A stretch of 64,000 bases of DNA from positions 49,973,058 to 50,037,057 of the forward strand of contig CM049310.1 of assembly GCA_026874595.1 (NCBI GenBank), read 5' to 3'. Source of the DNA: Sipunculus nudus (lineage: Eukaryota; Annelida; Sipuncula; Golfingiida; Sipunculidae). Numbering within the stretch: the first letter of the stretch is position 1; every line of letters starts with the position of its first letter. The notes under the pieces are model-generated. The model ran no database searches. It had not been told where the DNA came from and worked only from the letters and a program-made list of their open reading frames with translations. The position numbers were made by a program, and so were the translations under genes. Below, in pieces: positions 37,285 through 48,700 of the stretch.

Positions 37285-39590
37285 CCTTTAGGACTAATGC
37301 GAACCTGTACAATGGGATATGCATCAGATATATTGCTTTCATTCTAATATGCTTTACCATGATTGGAAAAGTACTTGATTATTTTTCAAGTACATCTGTG
37401 ACACGCATATGTACAAAGCAAGTACTTAATAATTTAAACCCGAGTACAAGCACCAATTACACAAATGTCACTCCTGAAATACTGGCATAGATGTACACGA
37501 CACAAATAAATTATTTCGGGTAGCACCATCAGTTTTGTGAATGAGAAAGCCATCGAATATGTATGGACATGCAAAATTTCAAGCAGATAATTCAAACCAC
37601 TTTTGCATGAAATCCAAAAACAAATGTAGATGGTGCCACAAGTCTTGTATACAAGGAAGCTTTCCGAGATGTACAGATATGCACAATTTCGGGCTGATAT
37701 ATCAAATCCATTCTGAGAAATAAGCAGGGACATACACCGTGCAAACATCATTGCAGGTGGCTACATCAATCTTGGGTACGAGAAATTCATTAAAGATGCA
37801 TTGACATGCCAATATTTCAGGCCGATACATCAAACTTCTCTAGAGTTTGGGCCACTCAGCTGACCAAGCTCAGCTGAGGAAGGCACGATGCCCCATAAGT
37901 CAATGGTGGTTAAGGTCCAGGTGTAGCCAATGCACTGAGTGAACTCTTGACCTGTACCTGGCTGCACTGACTGAACTCTCGACCTGTTGCCTAATCTGAT
38001 ACAGCTGACAGTCTTCTAAAGCTGTAAATAGATACAAACTTAACCTTGGCCTGTTGCCAAATCTGAAATAGATGGCAGTCTGCCAAACTATTTATAGATA
38101 CAGACGAAATCTTGGCCTGTTGTAAAATCTGTTTACACATACTGAAAGACTTTGGCTACAATTCTTTTTTTTCACGCTGACTTATTCACAAGATTTTTTT
38201 TATTAAAAAAAATATTTAGAATAATACGCCTTTTAAAAGCAAAATCAGAATGCAGATAAATTTTATCTTACACATAATTTTTGTTATAGACTCCAATTAT
38301 TTATGTTGCCAGTACAGTTCTGCTTATATACCCACAGAGCTCATTCTATTACTATAATACATCCATTATTTATTTAAACGAAAGTATCTCACAGTCTTTT
38401 TATTGTAAATGTTCAAAAATTCATCCAAAATGTATATAAGTAAACTTGAACAAAGTCCACCTAAGAATCATTTTTGGTGCACTGTTACAGAAGTTGAAAC
38501 AACAGTTTTGCAGAAGAAGCCCTCACTTTGATATATAGGCTTACTTGGCCACAAGACTCAACTTCAGCTTTCTATGACTCTACCAAATATCAATGAACTC
38601 AATCTATTCTTAAACAATTGAGAGAACCCTGCCCTAGGATAATTCATGTAAAAAATTAAACCAGCCAGCTTTACAGTTTCATAATAAAACATTTTAATAT
38701 AGAAGCAGAAAGAGGCAAAAATTACGAATTTTTGCCCGAAAAAAGGTCGATGTAGGTGACGCCACAAAAACCTCAATTTCAAATATGAGTCATGTGACCA
38801 ACATTTGCACAAAACATTGTGATGATAGCTCCAACCTTTTCTGTGATTGTTATGTTAGTATGCTTTTTGGCAAAAGAACTAAGTTCAGCTTCTTATAACT
38901 GGGCTAAAAATCATCGAACAAAAACCAGTTGAACAAACTTGAAAGAGCTTATCTCTTGGATCATTTCTGTGAAATATTGAAAAATTTGCCTATATGATTT
39001 CGGTGAAGAAGATTTTCTAGCTTTTTCCTCATAAAATATAAGTTATTACAAGTGGCGCCATAATAAGCTCAATCCAACAATATTTGACATGTGACTGGTT
39101 TTGCATAAAATCTGGGGATGTAGCTCTCGCTGTTCCTGAGGAATTATGCGTTAATGTACCGATGACCCCCATAAAAAGTTGATGAAGGTGTCGCCACCAA
39201 TACCTCAATTTCAAATATGACTCTTGTGACCGATATTTGCATAAAATTTGGTGATCAAAGCTCCAGCAAATTCTGAGATTGTAATTTTAGTATGCTTTTT
39301 TGACCAAATGACTAAGTTCAGCCTCCTGTAATTCGGCCATAAATATCTGGAACCATTCGAACAAACTTGAGAGAGATTGTTCCTGGGATTATGGCTGTGA
39401 ATTAGGCTGGGCAGTTTCGGAGAAGAAGGTTTTAAAGGTTTTTAACCTTTTCCCCTACAGCAAATAATAAAAATAAAAATAAGCTCAATCTGAGTTTTAC
39501 AGATGACTGATGGTGGTATAAAATTGAGTGATGGTAGCTCCTGTCGTTTTTGAGAGAGTATGGGTTAACGTAAGGACGACGGACAACGGT
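37285..39590 (-). mobile_element. R3 repeat element, reverse copy
   Basis: It contains the reverse-complement blocks of the 15150-17000 copy in inverse order. These are 'caaggcctttaggactaatgcgaacctgt' (37280), 'actgagtgaactcttgacctgtacctggc' (37935), and the ends 'ctcctgtcgtttttgagagag...gttaacgtaaggacgacgg' (39540-39580). Palindrome-like motifs are at 38755, 39051 and 39187. Borders are approximate and it is non-coding. Confidence 0.5.
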
Positions 39591-40374
39591 TTAATGATTG
39601 CTGAAAAAAAAATATTCTTGAAGATTTATTCTTCAAAACGTCAAAACTTAGACGAGAATATGGATAGAGTGAAATCTGTCGATGCAAGAGGATGAGTCTC
39701 TATACACCCTTTCAGGCGCGGCTAGGTACTGACCGACTTCAACATTTTCCCTTGGTTTGCTTTTTGTAGAAACAATTTCCAGTGTAAATGCCAGAGAGTG
39801 TCATGCTTAATATCGCCGGGAGCTGAATCACTAATGCTATAGAATCTGGAAATCAAGGCGGAAGAAGCTCTCAGAAAATCCATGGAGCATTGGAGTAAAC
39901 ATTTTGCTTAAAAACGGTCTGATATGAATACTGGCAATCTGAAATGTCGGGAATCCGACCCTAGGCTTATACGTACAAAGCAGACCGAATATACAGGTTT
40001 TGGCAACCTAGGTTGCCAGAACTAAGGAAAATGGTTGGTTGATTCAAAATTACTAGTAACTGTCTTGGATCCAAGGTGATTCCATTAAAATATCTCACAA
40101 ATAGTCCTCCATGATTATTTTTTAAGTGTCTTATACATGTATATGCATGCATGACATGCATGGGTGGCGGTTTTGACCCCACCATACCAGGTTTTTTTTA
40201 CTTATATGGTATTATTTTGTAATATTTTGTGTGCGGGATAATGAATCAACGTTGTTGGCCCAGGTGTATGGGGTCCATAATCAATCAACTGCTGTCTCAT
40301 GTTTTATAGTGTGCCTGGGCCTGAATGTGACTCATTAATATATATGTGGGTTTAGATAGTTTCTTTATGCATGC

Positions 40375-40377
<3 letters not shown>
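39591..40377. other. Intergenic DNA, no gene seen
   Basis: Nothing coding. A perfect 18-bp palindrome TGGCAACCTAGGTTGCCA lies near 40001-40018 in otherwise plain sequence. Confidence 0.4.

Positions 40378-40450
<73 letters not shown>
40378..40450. repeat. (TA)n microsatellite, longest in the window
   Basis: About 36 AT dinucleotides without interruption. Confidence 0.92.
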
Positions 40451-40453
<3 letters not shown>

Positions 40454-40639
40454 CCTTAAATTAAGATACACCGTTGCCGTTTACCTTGCCGTTTTATATA
40501 AAGGCATGATAGGTGTGAACACTAGGAGCACGGGCGACTTAAAAAATAAGGAAAATAGAAAATCCTGCTTAATACCACAAAAAGCGCCCATTGTTTATAT
40601 CCCTTTATCTGCAGGCAATAAAGTTAATTATAAAGTCTA

Positions 40640-40735
40640 CTTGCATTCACGGACCACTTGTTTACCCGGGTTAGGGTGTTGCAACCCCCCCCCCCCCCCT
40701 TCCGCCCGTTCTTAAGTCCTCCATCCGCCACTGAA
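40640..40735 (+). mobile_element. GGATCC-type element fragment with a poly-C run
   Basis: C15 at 40685-40699 followed by TCCATCCGCCACTGAAG, the right terminus of the 14408-14610 family. The left part is not recognisable. Confidence 0.4.
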
Positions 40736-41359
40736 GAGCATACGACGTGAGCCGAGAGATGTGTATATTATAATGACGAAAAATTGTTTTGAAGCACTAT
40801 GAGCACGAAGTAGACCGGATCTGGCTGTGTGGAGTATAATTATGTGATTTTTTGGACGCATGCATGTATTTTGAAAAAAGGATACCAATTGTGAGCAAGT
40901 CTGGCCCTTTTCTGGTCAACTGGTAAAAGTCTGGTATTAAGAATATACCGCCAGTAACAAATCGGAACGGAGTTCTAAAAGGGTAATATTTGCCGTCTAT
41001 TCGTCAGTTTGCAGGAAGCTTTTTGTCCGGTTTTAAGATAGTATTCCTGTTTTGTACAATATATCCCAGTAAGTCATAGAAGGATATCTCTAAAATACAA
41101 AGAATTGTTCATCCTGTTTTAAAGGTTACAATAGTTAAGTACATTTAAAAACCCAATCTTATTCCTTGATGTTAAAATTTTTCTTTTCTTTTTCTCTTAC
41201 ATACCGTGTACCATTCCTTATCTTTTATGTTTTTCCAACGAAACCATGTGCATGTTATGTATAGTCGCCCTGTAACATGCCGTCAACCGTACAGACCTGA
41301 TCGAAAGGACCTAGCACCAAAATTAATTATCATATCAGTATATATTCAAGTAACATAAG

Positions 41360-41960
41360 GCCTGTCGTTGCTTAGCGTCATATCGACCCTCTGGCATTAC
41401 GACCAGATTACTAGCGCCAGAGAGTCATTACATCTATGTCTGAGGAACGGCTTAATGAAGATGCAAATATTTTCGTCATTTCTGACAATGCTTCATGGCC
41501 TACAGGTAAACTGTCAATCAACATCAACCAGACCAATCGTTAGCATTTTTGTGTATTTTCTAATAATACCAAACATGAGCGAGAAAAGTTCCGTTTTATA
41601 ACCCAGCGCATTGGTAAACCCTTTGGCGTGTTTGTTGAATTAATGACCGCATGAATACAAGCACGGCTCGCACGGGTTACAGGACGCAGGCAGCTTGCAG
41701 GCGATACAGGAAATGACCCGTGTCCATGGAGACGGTGTTTCAGCTTGGATTGTGAGCTCACATGTATACTAAATAGTGTAAATTCATTATTTTTTGCATA
41801 ATATTGAGATTATGGGCCGTTTACCACGATATGAATGCAACCTGATGCAAGACCACTGCGATACATTCCTAGATATAACTTGTATCACGAAACGAGTAGG
41901 CTTACCAGCCCAATTTTCCGATTGCCTACTGAGTCGGGTTGTCACGGCTAGTCATTGCTT
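41360..41960 (+). repeat. Dispersed segment related to 19900-20960
   Basis: Shared in the same order: 'gcaaatattt.cgt.att', 'ttcatggcctaca', 'ccagaccaatcgttagc', 'gtgtttgttgaatt..tgaccgcatgaatacaa', 'acaggaaat', 'ggattgtgagctcacatgta', 'tttaccacgatat' and 'tacattcct'. The relative at 19900-20960 has the R4 element inserted in the middle, and this copy does not. No ORF is shared, so it is a non-coding dispersed repeat or an old duplication. Confidence 0.55.
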
Positions 41961-42857
41961 GAAAAAGAAAACAAATGCAAATAAATTCTAATAAAGGACA
42001 AACTTACATGTCACGAGTCTTTAATTTGAAAATCTCTGAGGTAATCCATAATTTATAAGGAATAATCTTGATGATTTTATCAAATATAATGTGCAATTCT
42101 CTAGTTTTTAGAATCTAAAAAATGGATATCCCAAGCAATATTCATAACTAAAACGAGCCAAAAAAGTTAAATGGGGAAGAAACCTTACATTCATACATAA
42201 CCTACACCCCCCCCCCCATAAACACATACACACACACACTTATGTCCCTGTTTTAAACCTATTCAAAGTGGTCATCACCTGTGTCAGCCTGCATAACAAA
42301 TAACTGATAATTTAAAAATATATATATATTTAAAATTAAAATATTTAAAAATATTTAAAATTTAACTTTCATTATATAATGGAACGCAGCTGAATTTAAA
42401 ATTGTCATTAAAATATATTTTATCGTAACCAGAATTCTGAAGAAAAAAAATAGATTTCAAACCTGTGCCTCACAGACTAACACATACACAGAGGAGCAAA
42501 TTATTATCCATGACGCAAAACACCGGAATAAAACCTTTTCGACGACACCAAATTTTAGCCCTACAGGCCTTAAATATCGCCCACTAGAGCTAGGTTCGCC
42601 AAAATAGTTGCAAGAATGAAGTAATAGAATTGATAATTGTTGTTTAACAGTGGATGATCGTTTGAAAGTTTGTTCGGTAAGTGAAACCTATAAGCGTTAG
42701 CACAAATCTTGGATCAGATTACATATATCTTATTATCAGTGTGTTTCAGCCCAAACGACTGTACCAGTTGGAATGCAATGTTTTGGCTTGAGACTGCAGT
42801 GCACATCACTCATCAGTGTTGCTCTGGCACCCTAGCATTGGGCCTAGATCTCTGGGC
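41961..42857. other. AT-rich intergenic DNA, no gene seen
   Basis: Contains short simple repeats (C-run and ACAC near 42207-42238; ATATAT/TTTAAAA near 42310-42360). No gene recognised. Confidence 0.4.
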
Positions 42858-43587
42858 CAGGGTTGGGGTCAAATACATATTTGTATTTTTAATTGTATTT
42901 AAATACAGTCAAAGTATGTATATGTATTTGTATTTATATTTGAATTTGTGTTGTGCAAAATGATAATATTTGTATTTGTATTTGATCTCAATGTTTGATG
43001 TATTTGTCTATTTGATCAAATGGTAATTGTACATTTTAACAGGTTTTTAAGAGGCTTATTTTACAATCTATAATGCAAATTATTAACAAAACTAATATTT
43101 TGTTATATACAAGAGATGTATAATTTTAGAAAAAAAGGGTTATATAATGAACGTAAACATATCTCCTTATTATAGATTACACAAGATGTGGAAATAATGC
43201 TTTAAAAATGGTAAAATAAGCCTTTTACAAAACCTGCTAAAATGCACAATTACCGATCAAATACTGTACAAATACATATGTATAAATTTCCCATATTCAT
43301 GTCTGCCATAATTTTAATAATTAACTTAACTGCCCAACTTTTGAACAACCCAAAAGACAGCATCAACTCAAGTGTTTCACTTCTCCCTTAGAAATTATTT
43401 ATATTTATGTTGCTGGAAATTAATAATTATTCTGTATAAACTACATTTTGTGTATTTGTAATTGTATTTGTATTTGATGTTCTGCATTTGTATTTATATT
43501 TATCTTCAGACACTCATATTTTATATTTGGAGGAGACCAACTATCATATTTGTATTTGTATTTGGCACACTATTGACCCCAACCCTG
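42858..43587. mobile_element. hAT-like non-autonomous element
   Basis: Terminal inverted repeats are CAGGGTTGGGGTCAAATA and, inverted, TATTGACCCCAACCCTG. The 8-bp flanks CTCTGGGC (42850-42857) and CTCTTGGC (43588-43595) match at 7 of 8 positions, the length expected of a hAT target duplication. It is 730 bp with no transposase. Both ends are rich in repeated TTTGTATTTG-type phrases. An internal phrase (43205-43260) recurs near 12380-12420. Confidence 0.65.
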
Positions 43588-43595
43588 CTCTTGGC

Positions 43596-45552
43596 ACGAG
43601 TATAGAATCCTGCCTACATTTGTTAACACACTGAGGAGCGACTTAAGAATCACACACGCCCTGTCTTGATGAGGTTTTAAGTGTATACAGATAGACAGTA
43701 TGGTGTTTACAATTCATATAATGGAGAAATAAGAGGCAGACAAAAATAAGCGGCAAAATTAAGATACAAGCAGCTGGACATAAAGACGTTTTCTGTTCAC
43801 AGAAGTGTTATGCCTCAGGGAGGTGCATGAGTTATTCTACAGTCATCCCCTCACGGAAACCGTCAAATAAAGTAATATTAAATTCACCTCGAAAGGCTAT
43901 TAAATAACTAAAAGTATATTCATATCCTCTCTGTAATATGTGGACTTCATTCACTTGCAGTTTCTTGGGCCATCATCAGGATCGTGCAAAACTCGGGTTT
44001 TAAGCATCAAAACCCAGCCTAGTGGGGTTTTCTGGGTAAACCCAGGTTTTATGGGTTTTACGTTTTTTTGGGGCAATAAAGTGTCAATTCAAAATTGAAT
44101 ATGATTATATTCAGTGGTAAATATGATTCTATGCTTTTATATTTTGTCAGTATAATGCTATTTTAGGGGCTATGTCTGTTATATAATATCTAACATTTAA
44201 AGCAATTAATTATCATACACTTAACCAAAGAAAGAGAGAAAATATCATGAATCTTTAGATGAAGTAAAGACCTACAGTACTCATACTCCAGCCTCTCATT
44301 TTACTTTTTTGTTCAGTGAAGGTGGATTACTTTGTGGATGTTTTTTATAAATTGATAAAGAAGTTGTTTCTGTCTGTCAGAAACTGGCCACTGGCTATCA
44401 CTTCATTTTGGATTTGTACATGAATTCAGTAATGATCTGCATCAAAAGGGTATCATAATCCCACCCTAATGATAATGATCATCCACCATAGGCAGGCTGA
44501 TATCCAATTAAATATTACCTGCTGATTCAGCTACCTAGCTGGTGCTGTGCACACCACCTCCTCTTGTTGTTACCAGTATTTATGGATAAGCTAAAGGAGA
44601 GCTTCTGCACTTTAAATTGTTAGCAAATGACCAGATGCAGATACCAGGGAGCTAAGTGGTGGATGTGAAGAGGATTCTCCAGTAATCCTGATACAATGAA
44701 AACATCTCCTGTCAGGCTGTCATGACTGGCTAGCCCTTGTGTAACTACTAATTCAATGCACCTTATCTAGTTATCTGTGGTGAATGGGACAGCAATAGTA
44801 AGACACTGACTGGGTCAAAGAAGGCTTCCAAGCTGATGGTTTCCATAGCCATAGGGCTCTGATAAGGAGCTCTGACATTGAGAATTGATAACTGTTTATC
44901 TAAATTCAGTTATTAACTTAACTGTTTATAATCCAATCACATGTAAACAGTGGTATCAATGTGTAAATATATAACAGGATATGGTATATACACAACCTTA
45001 TAATTTTGAATTTATATATAAACAGGTACATTTTAAGAAAAGTCCATATCATATTGCCCCTAAAGCCCACATGTGGGTTTTAAGACTTATTGCCCAACCT
45101 GGGTAATTACCCGCTCAGGTTTACACACATGGGTATTACTCGCCCAACCCTGTTCATCATAAAAAAAAATTTTTTGTTTCTGGTGTGTGCCTGGGTTAAG
45201 TTTTTTTGGCTTCTTCCATGCTGCCAATTATGACTTTTTTTTCCTACAACGAAAAGCCTGACGAAAGAGTAGATGAACAGTTGACATGACGTGTAATACA
45301 ATCCCATAATTCAAAAGATTCAACAGTACTAGTTGGCAGTTAAACTGCAGGGTATAACTGCATGAAAATGTGCACCTCAAATTTTAAATCTGCATCCAAT
45401 AGACAACATGTTATTATGTAATTTCCGTTGAGCCCACATTTAGCGCAATTTGGTATTGGGACCCTGAATAAAATAAAAGGAATAACTGAAATTTTCCAAG
45501 GGATTAGCAGGTAGTATTCTTGACAGGAAACTTGTCTTTCCTTCATTCCCAG
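43596..45552. other. Upstream of ANAPC5; no separate gene seen
   Basis: AT-rich. At 43980-44080 and 45060-45200 there are facing phrases of the type 'gggtttt..gggtaaacccaggtttta' and 'cccaacctgggtaattaccc...gggttaag', which may be the ends of a ~1.2-kb repeat, unproven. CATTCCCAG at 45544-45552 is a likely splice acceptor, so the 5' UTR of ANAPC5 probably begins in an exon upstream. Confidence 0.4.
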
Positions 45553-45556
45553 CACA

Positions 45557-45772
45557 ATGGCATCTCCCAGTTTCAACCTGCCTGGAAACAGTAAGAAGGA
45601 CATGCTGGACCAGATTACTCCCCACAAGGTGGCGCTGGTGACCCTGATCCAGGAATTCTGTAGTGGAATGGCGAAGTCTGTGTCAAGCATGGCAACAGAC
45701 CTGGTAGCTTGGAGGTTCACGACAGAACAACAAGAGAGGGAGTTCTTGTATTCTCTGTTACGACTAATTCAG
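45557..45772 (+). CDS. ANAPC5: ANAPC5 exon 1 (coding part)
   Basis: Codons 1-72, including the conserved DQITPHKVALVTLIQEF near the N-terminus (compare DWVTPYKIAVLVLLNEM in human). Ends ATTCAG|GTAATT, phase 0. Confidence 0.88.
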
Positions 45773-48700
45773 GTAATTTGTGATTAACCTTTTATATTTG
45801 TAAATTCATAAAAGTTTGTATGAACGAATGTAAATTTTTCCATATCATTTAAATTTATATAAGTGAGCATGAATAAACATGATGCTAAATGAATTCATAC
45901 AATTGTCTACAATCATTCACTGGTATTGTCTGTGGTTCGTGAACATGTACATGAAGTATAGGTGAATTTTCATTTATCTAGAACTGTTACCATTCAGTGG
46001 ATTGCATATGTTTGATCAGTACTAGTGTTGTGCCAATTAATTTGGTCCTCTTTTTTTTATTTGTCTCAATTGAAAAATGGATTATAAACATTTATGTACA
46101 AACAATGAAGAAGACATATTTTAGAAAATTATCTAAAGTCTGTCAGAACACACAGATGGGAGATAGGACACAAAGCAGCAGCAACTGTTGATGTCCTTAA
46201 AACTGTAAATGACAGCATGATTCATCAGGTCATTAAAGGGAACCAGTCACCTATAAACCATGTTGAATTAACACGTAAAATAGCTTCTTTCCTTTAAAAT
46301 AAATCTGTACATGCCATAATATTGCCTTTAAACTGCTTACTCCTGTAAACGAGTGTTAAAAACAGTGGACCGGGCACGATCACAGGTGTCAACATAAACA
46401 AAGCGCATGGGGCTGTGTGCATCGTGGAGCCACTACACATGTCAATCAGGAGATATCCTGACTGACTTGCCAGAAAATACAATACATGTTCCTGCTGGCT
46501 GAAAAACCGTGTGATGGGGCTCACAATCGAACCTTCGGTCACATGGCCTTGTTATGGTAAACAGACACACATGGACTGTGCTTACCAACACGCAGAGCCA
46601 TAACAAGTTGTTAAACAGCTTTATGCAAGGTACTGAGACTGTGTGCTGGTATGGTTTTGCTTCTTTATTAAACAAAACTAAACTGACAGTGTGAAAGAAT
46701 ATGCATGATATTACTCCCGATTATGCCCCTTTCAATGGTTAATGATGATGATTGCTGTCATCTGCTGAGGTGTTTTTAAGAGGCTCTTGGATTGTGAATT
46801 TTCAAATCAGTGTGTCAGTGGCTCAGTGACTTTTAAAGCTACAAGTCTTACAAATGTTGAAAAAATTAAAAACTGGCACAGGTACATGAAATAATCAAAT
46901 AATTATTGATCATCTGTTGTTTTTGTCTTACAATCATCAAACATGTTAAAACAAAAGATTCCTACAACTTACAGTTACACTCTTAAACAAATGGGATAAT
47001 GATCAAGTTTCTTTTTCCAGGAAGCAGATAGAGACTTGGTAGACCTCGTGAAACAGTTACAGGAAACTGCTACACCTGGCCTGCTAAAAGCTTTCCTGGC
47101 CAGGTATGTGTAAAGAAATATGTATGTAATATAACTCAGTGAGTACAGTCTGTTCATATAAGATTATTGGAACATATTAACAATATTGTTCATGTCATCT
47201 TTGGGCTTAGAGGGGCAAAAAAAAAAGTTTGGTTCTGAGGCACTTTTTTCAGAAATCAATTGCTGGCAGGCATTTTTTTTTCCTTTTTAGTATGTTTCTA
47301 TAAAAATGTCATATGGTCAGGGAAAAGCATGATAATAACAGACTTTTATTTGCTAAAGTGGTGATAGCACTGCATAACAAAAGAAATCTTATCAAAATTG
47401 TATTATTTTGTCTTTTTGAAAGAAATGTCTGACCCGCTGTCTAAAATAAAAATAAAAATTTCTTATGCAGGTGGTAAAATTGATGCACACAGTACCTTGA
47501 AACCATACCTTTTATTTTTTTTGCCTTAGCTCTATATCAGCAGCTAAATGTAATCAAACATTCAAATAAGGCATGTGTAAATCAGTGTTAAAAAACTGAT
47601 AATCTCAGATTTACATTTTAATTTTCTTTTATCAAGGATATTTGCATCCGACTTAGAATTGGGTTCCAAATGACTCACACTCAAAGAATTATGACTTGGA
47701 CTTGAACTTCAGCACTTCGACTTTGACTTGAGTGGCCTGGACTGGGTTAATGTGGACTCTGCTTTATCACTGATTTGAATTTCAAAACCTGTTGCCTTAA
47801 GCATAAAGTTGTCAGTCACATTGGTGTTACCTTAACCTCCTTCCTCCATTCCTATTTTAGACTGAAGGAGATTGATGGGAACCTTGACAGCTGGACCTCA
47901 ACATTTCAGCTGCTCAATGAGAAACTGTTCCTAGAGCCTCCGGCCATCACAAGGAGCAGTGTCATAGGTAAGATATACTACAGTATGTAGTAAACTGTTG
48001 TATGTTAAAAACTGAACGAAACTGGTGAACTGTGGTTAATGTATATATGTGTTGATGGTTCAGTAATGATAATATTCTGAGAGAATTGAAGAAATATTTT
48101 GGCAATTAAATTGCATGGAAATACACTTCTTTTACATTATTTGAAGTTGGTTTTTTGTTTACTTTACTTTAAAAGTTTATCATAATCACATAGGAAGGTA
48201 TATTTTAGATTTTTTTGTTAACTTTCCGACTGTTTTATCCCTTAGCTACATTTGAGGCTTGTTTGTCTGTTTACTTTAAAGATTTATTGCTTGGATGGCT
48301 ACATTTTAGGTTTGCTTACAAGTTTGTTTACTGTTTAAGATTATCACTTAGATAACTTTATTTGAGATATGTTTGTTTACTGTAAAAGATTATCACTTAG
48401 ATTCTTACATTGACTTTTATGGTTATCTACTGAGATGTTTATATTTCAGGTTTGTTTATCAGGAGGATGAACCTGGCCTATGACAAGCTGTCCTTCAGTC
48501 AGGTGATCAAGCTGTACAATCTCTTCCATAGCTATTATGCACCTCTAAGACAGGAGAGTAGACCGCCCACTGCTCCACTATCAGAGGACACATGTTATGG
48601 GGATGAACCAATGACGTTACAGGAAATTCTCGGTCCTCCAGCTTCAAAGGCTGACCAGTCAGATTCACTAGGACTGGCTGATTTGAAGTATATACATCTT

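Noticed and set aside
45340-45720. 126-codon minus-strand ORF over ANAPC5 exon 1
   Set aside because: Antisense to a clearly conserved exon, with no domain of its own.
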